64,000 bases of DNA from Thermus brockianus (GTDB taxonomy: Bacteria; Deinococcota; Deinococci; Deinococcales; Thermaceae): assembly GCF_021462505.1 (NCBI RefSeq), contig NZ_JAKEDV010000007.1, positions 1 through 64,000 on the forward strand, read 5' to 3'. Shown one piece after another: positions 33,126 through 40,768 of the stretch (the first letter of the stretch is position 1; every line of letters begins with the position of its first letter). The notes under the pieces are model-generated. The model saw only the letters and a list, made by a program, of their open reading frames with translations. It searched no databases and was not told the origin of the DNA. The translations under genes were made by a program, and so were the position numbers.

Positions 33126-35697
33126 GGGCTTCCCGGATCCTTTCCGCCTGCTCCAGGTTTTCCTTAAGCCTAGCCTCCTCCGCCGCCACCACCTCCTTGG
33201 GGGCTTTCTCCCGGAACCCGGGGGCGGAGAGCTTCTTTCGGCTCCTTTCCGCCAGCTCTAGGAGTTCTTTGAGCCGCTTCTCCTGCCGGCGCTTCCACTC
33301 CTCCACGTCCAGGAGGCCCTCCAGGGGCATCCGGGCCGTGACCTTGGGTAGGGCCTTGACCAAGGCCCTTTCCGGCTTCGCCGTAAGGAGCTCGGCCCGG
33401 GCCAGGAAGCGGAAGACCTCCAGGTTTTCCCCCACGGGCGCCGTTTCCCCTTCCAGGTAGACCCCCACCTCCTGCCCCGGGGGAAGCCCCGCCTCGGCCC
33501 TTAGGGCCCGCACCGCCGTCACCGCTTGCTTTAGGGCCTCAAAGGCCCTCTCGGCCTCCTCGTCCCTCTCTCCAGGCTCGGGCCAGGCCTCGAGGGCGAG
33601 CTCCTCCTTGCCCGTGAGGGCCAGGTAGAGCTCGCTGGTGAGGAAGGGCATCATGGGGTGGAGGAGCTTGAGGAGGGTGGCGAGGGCCTCCTCCAGGGTC
33701 TTTAGGGTGTGGGCGTTCCCCCGCTTGAGGGCGGGCTTGCTGGCCTCCAGGTACCAGTCGCAGAACTCGCTCCAGACGAGCTCGTAGACCTCCCGGGCCG
33801 CCTGGGCCAGGTCCAGGGCCTCGTAGAGGGCGGTGATCTCCTCCACGCCCCGGCTTAGGCGGCTTCGCATGAAGCGGTCCGCCAGGGTGGGGGCGTCCTC
33901 CTTGGCCTGGAAGCCTTCCCGGGAGAGGAGGACAAAGCGGGCGGCGTTATAGAGCTTGTTGGCGAAGTTGCGGGCCATCTCCAGCCAGCGGGGGTCTAGC
34001 CTTATGTCCTGTCCCCCCGTGGCCAAATAGAGGAGGGCGAAGCGAAGGGCGTCGGCCCCGTAGCGCGCCACCAGCTCCAGGGGGTCTATCGTGTTCCCCT
34101 TGGACTTGGACATCTTCTGGCCCTTTTCGTCCAGGAAAAGGCCGTGGAGGAGCACGGTCTTGAAGGGCCTTTCCCCCATGAAGTGGTAGCCGGAGACCTC
34201 CATGCGGGAGACCCAGAGGAAGAGGATGTCGTACCCCGTGACCAGGACGTCCCCGGGGTAGAAGGCCTTGAGGTCCTCCGTTTCCTCGGGCCAGCCCAAA
34301 GTGGAGAGGGGCCAAAGGGCCGAGGAGAACCAGGTGTCAAACACGTCCTCGTCCCGCTTGAGCCTGGGGCTTCCGCAGGCCTCGCAGGCCGTGGGGTCTT
34401 CCAGGTAGCGCTCGGGGCGGGGGACGTGGATGGCCCCGCATTCCTCGCAGTACCAGGCGGGGATCTGGTGGCCCCACCAAAGCTGGCGGGAGATGTTCCA
34501 GTCCTTTACGTTCCTAAGCCAGTCTAGGTTGACCTTTTTCCAGCGCTCGGGCACGAAGGCGATATCCCCCCGCTCCAGGCCCTGGATGACCTTCTCCGCC
34601 AGGGGCTTCATGGAAAGCCACCACTGGGGGAAGATGGCGTACTCAATGGGGGTGCCGCAGCGGGAGCAGGTGGCGAGGGCGATGGTGTAGTCCTCCTCCT
34701 TCACCAGGTGCCCCGCCTCCCGGAAAAGCTCCACCGCCTTCCTGCGGGCCTCAAAGCGGTCCAGGCCCCTGAGGGCCTCGGGTACCCGCTCGCCTTCCAT
34801 CTTCCCTTCCAGGTTGATGACGGAAACGGGCTCTAGGCCGTGCCGCTCCCCGATCTCGTAGTCCAGGGGGTCGTGGGCCGGGGTGACCTTGAGGGCCCCG
34901 GTGCCGAACTCCTTCTCCACGGCGGGGTCGGCGAGGATGGGGATCCAGATCTCCGTGAGGGGGATCCGGGCCCTTTTGCCGATGAGGTGCCGGTAGCGCT
35001 CGTCCTCGGGGTGGACGGCGATGGCCTGGTCGGCGAAGACGGTTTCGGGACGGACGGTGGCGATCTCAATGAAGCCACCCCCCTCCACCTCGTAGCGCAG
35101 GGTGTAGAGCTTGCCCGGGGTGGGCTCGGTTTCCACCTCGAGGTCGGAAAGCGTGGTCTCGCACCGGGGGCACCAGTTCACGAGGCGGGGCGCCCGGTAG
35201 GCCAGGCCCTCGTGGTAGTAGCGGGAAAAGGCGTAGCGCACCGCCTTGGAGCGCTTCTCGTCCATGGTGAAGGCCTCCCGGCTCCAGTCGGCGCTGGCCC
35301 CAAGGCGCTTCAGTTGCTTCAGGATGGTCCCCCCCGACGCCTCCTTCCACTCCCAAACCCGCTTTAGGAAGGCCTCCCGGCCCAGGTCGTGCCGGGTTTT
35401 GCCCTCCTTGAGGAGGAGGCGCTCCACCACCACCTGGGTGGCGATCCCGGCGTGGTCGGTGCCGGGGAGCCAGACCGCCTCGTAGCCCCGCATGCGCTTG
35501 TAACGGATGAGGGCGTCCTGGAGGGAGTTGTCCAGGGCGTGGCCCATGTGCAGGGAGCCCGTGACGTTGGGGGGCGGCATGAAGATGACGAAGGGGGGTT
35601 TGCCGCTTTTGGGGTTGGCCACGAAGGGGTTATTCGCCCACTTCTCCGCCCACTTGGGTTCCACCGCTTTGGGATCGTAGGCCTTGGGTAGGTCCAT
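33109..35697 (-). CDS. valS: valyl-tRNA synthetase
   Basis: Class I synthetase charging tRNA-Val, with editing of threonine. MDLPKAYDPKAVEPKWAEKW opens the protein, HIGH appears as LHMGHA, KMSKS as KGQKMSKSKGN. The CP1 editing domain carries the ATVRPETVFADQA region. Zinc knuckles include CPRC, CSRCG and CEECG...CEACG. A C-terminal coiled-coil tRNA-binding arm ends the protein (rich in EEWKRRQEKRLKELLELAE). Starting at 35697 gives 862 residues, matching T. thermophilus ValRS; upstream GTG 35709 and ATG 35706 are less likely. No T-box or leader is visible. Confidence 0.97.
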   Translation of the reverse strand: MDLPKAYDPKAVEPKWAEKWANNPFVANPKSGKPPFVIFMPPPNVTGSLHMGHALDNSLQDALIRYKRMRGYEAVWLPGTDHAGIATQVVVERLLLKEGKTRHDLGREAFLKRVWEWKEASGGTILKQLKRLGASADWSREAFTMDEKRSKAVRYAFSRYYHEGLAYRAPRLVNWCPRCETTLSDLEVETEPTPGKLYTLRYEVEGGGFIEIATVRPETVFADQAIAVHPEDERYRHLIGKRARIPLTEIWIPILADPAVEKEFGTGALKVTPAHDPLDYEIGERHGLEPVSVINLEGKMEGERVPEALRGLDRFEARRKAVELFREAGHLVKEEDYTIALATCSRCGTPIEYAIFPQWWLSMKPLAEKVIQGLERGDIAFVPERWKKVNLDWLRNVKDWNISRQLWWGHQIPAWYCEECGAIHVPRPERYLEDPTACEACGSPRLKRDEDVFDTWFSSALWPLSTLGWPEETEDLKAFYPGDVLVTGYDILFLWVSRMEVSGYHFMGERPFKTVLLHGLFLDEKGQKMSKSKGNTIDPLELVARYGADALRFALLYLATGGQDIRLDPRWLEMARNFANKLYNAARFVLLSREGFQAKEDAPTLADRFMRSRLSRGVEEITALYEALDLAQAAREVYELVWSEFCDWYLEASKPALKRGNAHTLKTLEEALATLLKLLHPMMPFLTSELYLALTGKEELALEAWPEPGERDEEAERAFEALKQAVTAVRALRAEAGLPPGQEVGVYLEGETAPVGENLEVFRFLARAELLTAKPERALVKALPKVTARMPLEGLLDVEEWKRRQEKRLKELLELAERSRKKLSAPGFREKAPKEVVAAEEARLKENLEQAERIREALSQIG

Positions 35698-35747
35698 GCT
35701 ACCCATCACTTTACCCGGACGGGCTTGGGAAAGGCCACCCGAGGGGG

Positions 35748-36335
35748 TTAGGGGAGGGCGTAAAGGTAGTAGCGCCCATTTCCCAGGTGGAAAAAGGCCT
35801 CCTCAAAGGCCAAGCCCTCAATGGGGGTGTCCTTGGGGATGGCAAGGGTGAACGCCCCCACCCGGATCCCCTCGGGGAGGAGTTCCAGGGTCCCCGTGGC
35901 GAGTTCCTGGCTTTCCGCCTCCGGGTCGTTTAGGGGCGTGTAGAGGAGGCGCACGGGTAGGCCCTTAAGGCTAAAGAGCACGTTGCTGGGGTCGTGGAAG
36001 GGGGCCCGGTGGAGGAGGCGCTCCTCCACCTCCACCACCTCGCCCAGGAGGGCGTAGCGGTCCAGGGGCAAAAGGGCCTTGCCGCTTTCTAGAAGTACCA
36101 GGAACCGGGTGCGGTCCTCCTCGGAGAGGAGCACGGGGGCCTTGTGGGGGCCCACCTTGGGGTCTTGGTCCAGGCGCCCCTTGAGGAGCTCTTTGGCGGC
36201 CTTTAGGGCCTCTTCCCGCGTGGGGTAGAGGCTATAGGGGTTCACCTTGAAGAGGAGCTCGTAGCCCTTGGGGCCCTGGATGAGCCAGGCCAGGTGGAGC
36301 TCAAAGAAAAGGCGCTTTTGCCAGGCGGGGTGCAT
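35748..36335 (-). CDS. conserved protein of unknown function
   Basis: 195 residues with no signal peptide or membrane helix. Beginning MHPAWQKRLFFELHLAWLIQGPKGYELLFKV, then a helical part (TREEALKAAKELLKG), and a C-terminal half of short beta strands (LEDGIR-like TGTLELLPEGIRVGAF, GNGRYYLYALP). I do not recognise the family. It sits 50 bases upstream of valS on the same strand and may be cotranscribed. The start at 36335 is supported by TATACT ending 7 bases upstream. Divergent from the ApbC gene. Confidence 0.6.
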   Translation of the reverse strand: MHPAWQKRLFFELHLAWLIQGPKGYELLFKVNPYSLYPTREEALKAAKELLKGRLDQDPKVGPHKAPVLLSEEDRTRFLVLLESGKALLPLDRYALLGEVVEVEERLLHRAPFHDPSNVLFSLKGLPVRLLYTPLNDPEAESQELATGTLELLPEGIRVGAFTLAIPKDTPIEGLAFEEAFFHLGNGRYYLYALP

Positions 36336-36342
36336 AGGGAGG

Positions 36343-36348
36343 AGTATA
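36343..36348 (-). promoter_or_regulatory. leaderless -10 box for the unknown gene upstream of valS
   Basis: TATACT on the minus strand ends 7 bases before ATG 36335. Confidence 0.6.
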
Positions 36349-36388
36349 CGCTTTGTGCCTTCACCCCTTGCCCAAAGCTATCGCCGGG

Positions 36389-36394
36389 TATACT
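36389..36394 (+). promoter_or_regulatory. -10 box for the apbC/Mrp gene
   Basis: TATACT 11 bases before ATG 36406, with TTGCCC (36368-36373) 15 bases upstream as a weak -35. A leaderless or nearly leaderless transcript is likely. Confidence 0.6.
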
Positions 36395-36405
36395 CTAGGC
36401 CCGGT

Positions 36406-37458
36406 ATGGCGCTATCGGAAGAGCGGGTCCTCGAGGCCCTGCGCACGGTGATGGACCCCGAGCTCGGGAAGGACCTGGTGTCCTTGGGCATGGTGGGGGA
36501 GGTGCGGCTGGAGGGCAAGCGGCTGGAAGTCCTCGTGAACCTCACCACCCCCGCCTGTCCCCTGAAGGGGCAGATTGAGGCGGACATCCGGAAGGCCCTT
36601 CTCCCCCTGGGCCTGGAGGAGGTGCAGGTCCGCTTCGGCGGCGGGGTGAAGGCCCCGGAGCAGTACCCCATCCCCGGGGTGAAGCACGTGGTGGCGGTGG
36701 CCTCGGGTAAGGGCGGGGTGGGGAAGAGCACCGTGGCCGCCAACCTGGCCCTGGCCCTAAGCCGGGAAGGGGCGGCGGTGGGCCTGCTGGACGCTGACCT
36801 CTACGGGCCGAGCCAGGCCAAGATGTTCGGCCTGGAGGGGCAGAAGCTTAAAGTGGACCAAAACCGAAAAATCCTCCCCTTGGAGGCCTATGGCATCAAG
36901 GTCCTCTCCATGGCCAACCTCGTTCCTCCGGGCCAGGCCATGATCTGGCGTGGGCCCATCCTCCACGGCACCCTGAAGCAGTTTTTGGAGGAGGTGAACT
37001 GGGGGGAGCTGGACTACCTGGTGGTGGACCTTCCCCCAGGCACCGGGGACGTGCAGCTAAGCCTGACCCAGCTCACCAAGGTTTCGGGGGGAGTAATCGT
37101 CACCACCCCTCAGGAGGTGGCCCTCATAGACGCCGAGCGGGCGGCGGACATGTTTAAAAAGGTGCAGGTCCCCATCCTGGGCGTGCTGGAGAACATGAGC
37201 GCCTTCCTCTGCCCCCACTGCGGCAAGCCCACCCCCATCTTCGGGGAGGGGGGCGGTAGGCGGCTTGCCGAGAAGCTCAAGGCCCGCTTCCTGGGCGAGA
37301 TCCCCCTCACCCTTTCCCTGCGGGAAAGCGGGGACCAGGGGGTGCCCGTGGTGGCCAAGGACCCCGAGGGCCTCGAGGCCCAGGCCTTCCGCAAGGCGGC
37401 CCAGGAGCTCGCCGCCGCCTTGAGCGTCCAGACCTTCATCGCCCTGCCCATGGCCTGA
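36406..37458 (+). CDS. apbC: Mrp/ApbC-type iron-sulfur carrier ATPase
   Basis: P-loop ATPase that carries and transfers Fe-S clusters to apoproteins. The N-terminal MIP18/DUF59 domain (residues 1-80, VMDPELGKDLVSLGMV, TTPACPLK) is fused to the ParA-like domain: Walker A VASGKGGVGKSTVAANLAL with deviant Lys, DADLYGPSQ, DLPPGTGDVQ, and the CxxC cluster site CPHC near residue 268. 350 residues, normal for fused Mrp. A SufR-like regulator follows after one base, so cluster delivery and cluster sensing are linked. The symbol is by family; mrp is also used. Confidence 0.93.
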   Translation: MALSEERVLEALRTVMDPELGKDLVSLGMVGEVRLEGKRLEVLVNLTTPACPLKGQIEADIRKALLPLGLEEVQVRFGGGVKAPEQYPIPGVKHVVAVASGKGGVGKSTVAANLALALSREGAAVGLLDADLYGPSQAKMFGLEGQKLKVDQNRKILPLEAYGIKVLSMANLVPPGQAMIWRGPILHGTLKQFLEEVNWGELDYLVVDLPPGTGDVQLSLTQLTKVSGGVIVTTPQEVALIDAERAADMFKKVQVPILGVLENMSAFLCPHCGKPTPIFGEGGGRRLAEKLKARFLGEIPLTLSLRESGDQGVPVVAKDPEGLEAQAFRKAAQELAAALSVQTFIALPMA

Positions 37459-37459
37459 C

Positions 37460-38056
37460 ATGGCCCTTCTCCTGGAAGGCACCAAGGAACGGGTTTTGGA
37501 CCTCCTAAGGGTCAGGCCCCGCACCGCCAAGGAGGTGGCGGAGGCTTTGGGCATCAGCCAGGTGGCGGCCCGGAAGCACCTGGAGGACCTGGAGGCCCGG
37601 GGCCTGGTGCGCTCGGAGGTGCGGCGTTGCCCTGGCCGGGGCCGGCCCTACCGGCTCTACCAAGCCCAGGACGAGGGGGCACCCTACGCCGCCCTTTGCG
37701 GGGACGTACTAAAGGGCCTCGAGGGGGCCCTGGGGAAAGAGGGGGTGGTGCGGCTCCTTTTGGAAAGGAACCGGAAGCTCTTCGCCCCCCTAAACCTCCA
37801 GGGGCTTCCCCTCAAGGAAAAGCTAGAGCGCCTCGCCGCCTTCCTCCGCACCCAGGGCTACGAGGCGGAGGTGGTGGAGGAGGAGGGGAGGCTCTACCTC
37901 TGCCAGCACCGATGTCCCAAGCTCGCCCTTTCCCGCGAGCACGAGGCCCTTTGCCAAAGCGAGCTCCTCGCCTACCAGGAGCTTTTGGGCCTGCCCCTCT
38001 TGCGGGAAGAGCGCCTGGCCGAGGGGGGAAGCTGCTGCCGCTACCGCGTAGAATAG
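37460..38056 (+). CDS. SufR-like Fe-S-sensing transcriptional regulator
   Basis: 198-residue regulator with an N-terminal ArsR/DeoR-like winged helix (RVLDLLRVRPRTAKEVAEAL, ISQVAARKHLEDLEARGLV) and a wing with RRCPGRGRPYRLY. The C-terminal part has Cys residues arranged like SufR cluster ligands: YLCQHRCPKLAL, HEALCQSE and GGSCCRYRV. SufR family members bind a [4Fe-4S] cluster and repress Fe-S assembly genes. It directly follows apbC in one transcript. The target operator is not evident. Family placement is good; the sensing role is inferred from the Cys pattern and the neighbour. Confidence 0.8.
   Translation: MALLLEGTKERVLDLLRVRPRTAKEVAEALGISQVAARKHLEDLEARGLVRSEVRRCPGRGRPYRLYQAQDEGAPYAALCGDVLKGLEGALGKEGVVRLLLERNRKLFAPLNLQGLPLKEKLERLAAFLRTQGYEAEVVEEEGRLYLCQHRCPKLALSREHEALCQSELLAYQELLGLPLLREERLAEGGSCCRYRVE
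38049..38054 (+). promoter_or_regulatory. possible leaderless -10 box for prmA overlapping a stop codon
   Basis: TAGAAT spans the end of the SufR-like gene (stop TAG 38054-38056) and ends 6 bases before GTG 38061. Confidence 0.4.
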
Positions 38057-38060
38057 CGGG

Positions 38061-38825
38061 GTGTGGGTATACCGCCTAAAGGGGACGCCTTGGGAACTGG
38101 ACCCCATCCTCCCCGAGCTCTTTGACCGGGGGGCGAGGGGCTTGGAGGAACGGGAAGGGGAGGTCCTCGCCTACTTCCCTGCCCCCCTGGACCTGCCCTA
38201 CGGGGGGGTCTGGGAGGAGGTGCCGGACGAGGACTGGCTTTCCGCCTGGCGGCGCGACCTAAAGCCCGCCTTGGCCCCGCCCTTCGTGGTCCTGGCCCCT
38301 TGGCACACCTGGGAGGGGCCGGAGATCCCCTTGGTCATTGAGCCCGGCATGGCCTTCGGCACCGGGCACCACGAGACCACCCGCCTGGCCCTCATGGCCC
38401 TCGCCCGCCACCTCCGCCCCCGCGAAAAGGTGCTGGACCTGGGCACGGGAAGCGGCATCCTGGCCATCGCCGCCGCCAAGCTCGGGGGAGAGGCCTTGGG
38501 GGTGGACATAGACCCTTCCGTCCTCCCCCAGGCGGAGGCCAACGCCCGGCAAAACCGCGTGGCGGTGCGCTTCCTGGAAGGGAGCCTCACGGAGGCCCTG
38601 CCCTTTGGGCCCTTTGACCTTGTGGTGGCGAACCTCTTCGCCGAGCTCCACCAGGCCTTTGCCCCCCAGTACCGGGCGGCCCTGGCCCCCGGGGGGCGGC
38701 TTCTCGCAACCGGCATCCTCAGGGAAAAGGCCCCCATGGTCCGGGAGGCCCTGGTGGGTGCAGGCTTCGCCCCGTTGGAGGAGGTGGGGGAGGGGGAGTG
38801 GGTCCTCCTCGCCTACCGGAGGTAG
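38061..38825 (+). CDS. prmA: ribosomal protein L11 methyltransferase
   Basis: SAM-dependent enzyme that trimethylates ribosomal protein L11. The small N-terminal L11-recognition domain (residues 1-60) is joined by a helix to the methyltransferase: EPGMAFGTGHHETTRLAL, LDLGTGSGILAIAAAKLG (SAM motif I), GVDIDP, and VANLFAELH in place of NPPY. 254 residues, identical in length to the T. thermophilus enzyme as I recall it. GTG start at 38061. It is followed 3 bases later by rsmE, the usual prmA-rsmE pair. Confidence 0.95.
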   Translation: MWVYRLKGTPWELDPILPELFDRGARGLEEREGEVLAYFPAPLDLPYGGVWEEVPDEDWLSAWRRDLKPALAPPFVVLAPWHTWEGPEIPLVIEPGMAFGTGHHETTRLALMALARHLRPREKVLDLGTGSGILAIAAAKLGGEALGVDIDPSVLPQAEANARQNRVAVRFLEGSLTEALPFGPFDLVVANLFAELHQAFAPQYRAALAPGGRLLATGILREKAPMVREALVGAGFAPLEEVGEGEWVLLAYRR

Positions 38826-38828
38826 CCC

Positions 38829-39515
38829 ATGCGCCCCCACCGCGCCTACAGCCCAGGCCTTACCGGGGTGCTTTCCCTAAGGGAAAGCCGCCACCTCCTG
38901 GAGGTGCTCAGGGCCCGGGTGGGGGACCGGTTCACCGTGTTTGACGCCGAGCGGGAGGCCTTAGCGGAGGTGGTGGACCTGGGGCCCCCGGTGCGCTACC
39001 GCATCCTCGAGGAGCGCCGCCCCGAGCGGGAGGTGGGGGTGGAGGTGGTCCTCTACGTGGCCCTCCTCAAAGGGGACAAGCTGAGCGAGGTGGTCCGGGG
39101 GGCCACGGAGCTCGGGGCCACCCGCATCCAGCCCCTCGTCACGCAGCATAGCGTGCCCAAGGAGATGGGGGAGGGGAAGCTTAAGCGCCTCCAGGCCATC
39201 GCCGTGGAGGCGGCGAAGCAGTCGGGGAGGCTAAGGGTTCCCGAAATCCTTCCCCCCATTCCCCTCAAGGCGGTCCCCCAGGTGCCCCAGGGCCTCGTGG
39301 CCCACGTGGGGGCGGGCCGCCTGGTGCGGGAGGCCTTGGACCCGGAGAAGCCCCTGGCGCTCGCCGTGGGGCCCGAAGGGGGCTTCGCCGAGGAGGAGGT
39401 GGAGCTTTTGCAGGAGAGGGGCTTCACCCCCGTCACCTTGGGGCGGAGGATCCTGAGGGCGGAAACCGCCGCCCTCGCCCTCCTCGCCCTTTGCACCAGC
39501 GGGGAGGGAAGGTGA
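38829..39515 (+). CDS. rsmE: 16S rRNA (m3U1498) methyltransferase
   Basis: SPOUT methyltransferase for N3 of U1498 in 16S rRNA. A PUA-like N-terminal domain (MRPHRAYSPG to about residue 65, with ESRHLLEVLRARVGD) precedes the knot domain: LLKGDKLSEVVRGATELGATRIQPL, KRLQAIAVEAAKQSGR, AVGPEGGFAEEEVELL and TLGRRILRAETAALALLAL. 228 residues, normal. GGAGGTAG sits just before the ATG. Its stop overlaps the GTG of the next, lipoprotein gene. Confidence 0.95.
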   Translation: MRPHRAYSPGLTGVLSLRESRHLLEVLRARVGDRFTVFDAEREALAEVVDLGPPVRYRILEERRPEREVGVEVVLYVALLKGDKLSEVVRGATELGATRIQPLVTQHSVPKEMGEGKLKRLQAIAVEAAKQSGRLRVPEILPPIPLKAVPQVPQGLVAHVGAGRLVREALDPEKPLALAVGPEGGFAEEEVELLQERGFTPVTLGRRILRAETAALALLALCTSGEGR

Positions 39516-39943
39516 GGGCGTTTTTCCTTTTGCTCCTCCTCCTTTCCGCTTGCCGCTACACCTTTTTGCCCCTGGACCCGGGCAAGCCCTCTCCTCCGGA
39601 AAGGCCTTTCCTGGTGGCCCGGCTCATCCCGGAGGCGCAGGAGGCGAGGCTTGTCCTAAGGGTGGAGCGCCTGCTCCGTCCCGGCTACCTCCACCTCCTT
39701 TGGTACCGGGAGGAAACCCTCCTCCTGGAGAAGGCGCTTTTCCTGGAGAGTCCTGGGGAGTACCAGGTCCGGTTTCCCCTACAAGAGGGGTACCACCGCT
39801 TGGTGGGGCTTTTTGAAGGGGTGGCGCTTTTCCAGTTGGACCTGGGCACGCCGGGCCTACCGGACCCCGATGAACCAAAGGACCAGGGGGATGGTGAGGA
39901 AGGCCAAGAAGGTGGAAACCACCACGCTTCGCGCCACCCGTAG
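39512..39943 (+). CDS. small predicted lipoprotein, unknown function
   Basis: Starting at GTG 39512 the protein begins MRAFFLLLLLLSACRY, a lipoprotein signal peptide with lipobox LSAC and lipidation Cys at residue 14. The mature part (about 130 residues) begins TFLPLDPGKPSPPERPF and has a beta-sandwich-like pattern (ARLVLRVERLLRPGYLHLLWYREE). The last 29 residues (DPDEPKDQGDGEEGQEGG and so on) overlap the 3' end of the convergent AEC transporter gene and are low complexity. The start overlaps the rsmE stop (GTGA). No function is recognised. Confidence 0.65.
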   Translation: MRAFFLLLLLLSACRYTFLPLDPGKPSPPERPFLVARLIPEAQEARLVLRVERLLRPGYLHLLWYREETLLLEKALFLESPGEYQVRFPLQEGYHRLVGLFEGVALFQLDLGTPGLPDPDEPKDQGDGEEGQEGGNHHASRHP

Positions 39944-40750
39944 GGCGTCCCCGCCAAACTCCCGCGTCATGAGGAAGGCGTTCACCGCCACGGGGGTGGC
40001 GGACTGGAGGACCAGGACCTGGTGTTCCAGCCTGGGAAGCCCCAGAAGAAGCCCCGCCCCGTAGGCGAGGAGGGGGGCTAGGAGGAGCCTCAAGGCGCTG
40101 GCCGTGGCCTCAAAGGGGCCCACCTGGAAGCGGGTCTGGCCCATCTGCATTCCCAGGGTTAGGAGGAGGACGGGGATGGCCGCCTGGCCCATGAGCCGCA
40201 CCCCCTCGTCCAGGCGGAAGGGGAGGGAGACCCCTAAGGCCTTTAGGAGAAGGCCCAGGAGGAGGGCGTAGAAGAGGGGCAGGCGCAGGGTGAGGCGAAG
40301 CCCTTCCCATAGCCCCCCGCCCCGGATGAAGGCCGGCCCCAGGCCGAACATGACCACGCTGGAGAGGACGAAGTAGACCACGGCCCGCCGAAGCCCTTCC
40401 TCGCCCAAGGCGAAGTAGGTGAGGGAAAGGCCCATGTTGCCGGAGTTGGGGAAGAGGCTACAGACCACGAGGCCTTTAAGCCCTTCCGGGGAGAGCCCAA
40501 GAAGCCTCCCCGTCCCTTGGATGAGGAGGAAGAGGAGGGCGTAGGTGAGGGCGAAGCCAAAGAAGAGCCCCCAAAGCCCTTCCCGGGTGTACTCCGCCCG
40601 GTACATGGCGTCAAAGATCAGGGCGGGCACCAGGAGGTAGAGGGTGAGGCGGCTTAGGGTGGTGAGGTCCATGGGCATGCGCCGGCCCAGGAGGTAGCCG
40701 GAGAGGACCACCAGGGCCACGGGGACCACGGTGTTGAGGAGGGCCTGCAT
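39857..40750 (-). CDS. AEC-family (auxin efflux carrier-like) permease
   Basis: Ten-helix transporter of the AEC family, which exports or exchanges organic acids such as malate in bacteria. From MQALLNTVVPVALVVLSGYLLGRR, each hydrophobic block follows the family: LTLYLLVPALIFDAMYRAE, FPNSGNMGLSLTYFALGEEG with the NxGN-like crossover, and in the second half QAAIPVLLLTLGMQMG and QSATPVAVNAFLMTREFGGD. 297 residues. ATG 40750 is preferred over ATG 40759 because TAGAAT ends 7 bases before 40750 on the minus strand. The substrate is unknown. It is divergent from the OCD gene. Confidence 0.88.
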   Translation of the reverse strand: MQALLNTVVPVALVVLSGYLLGRRMPMDLTTLSRLTLYLLVPALIFDAMYRAEYTREGLWGLFFGFALTYALLFLLIQGTGRLLGLSPEGLKGLVVCSLFPNSGNMGLSLTYFALGEEGLRRAVVYFVLSSVVMFGLGPAFIRGGGLWEGLRLTLRLPLFYALLLGLLLKALGVSLPFRLDEGVRLMGQAAIPVLLLTLGMQMGQTRFQVGPFEATASALRLLLAPLLAYGAGLLLGLPRLEHQVLVLQSATPVAVNAFLMTREFGGDALRVARSVVVSTFLAFLTIPLVLWFIGVR

Positions 40751-40757
40751 GTGGGGC

Positions 40758-40763
40758 ATTCTA
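40758..40763 (-). promoter_or_regulatory. leaderless -10 box for the AEC permease
   Basis: TAGAAT on the minus strand ends 7 bases before ATG 40750. It lies only 6 bases from the start codon of the divergent gene at 40769. Confidence 0.5.
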
Positions 40764-40768
40764 GGGCT

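Noticed and set aside
40751-40768. Longer OCD protein starting at GTG 40751
   Set aside because: It would overlap the AEC start and -10 box, and the OCD family start aligns better from ATG 40769.
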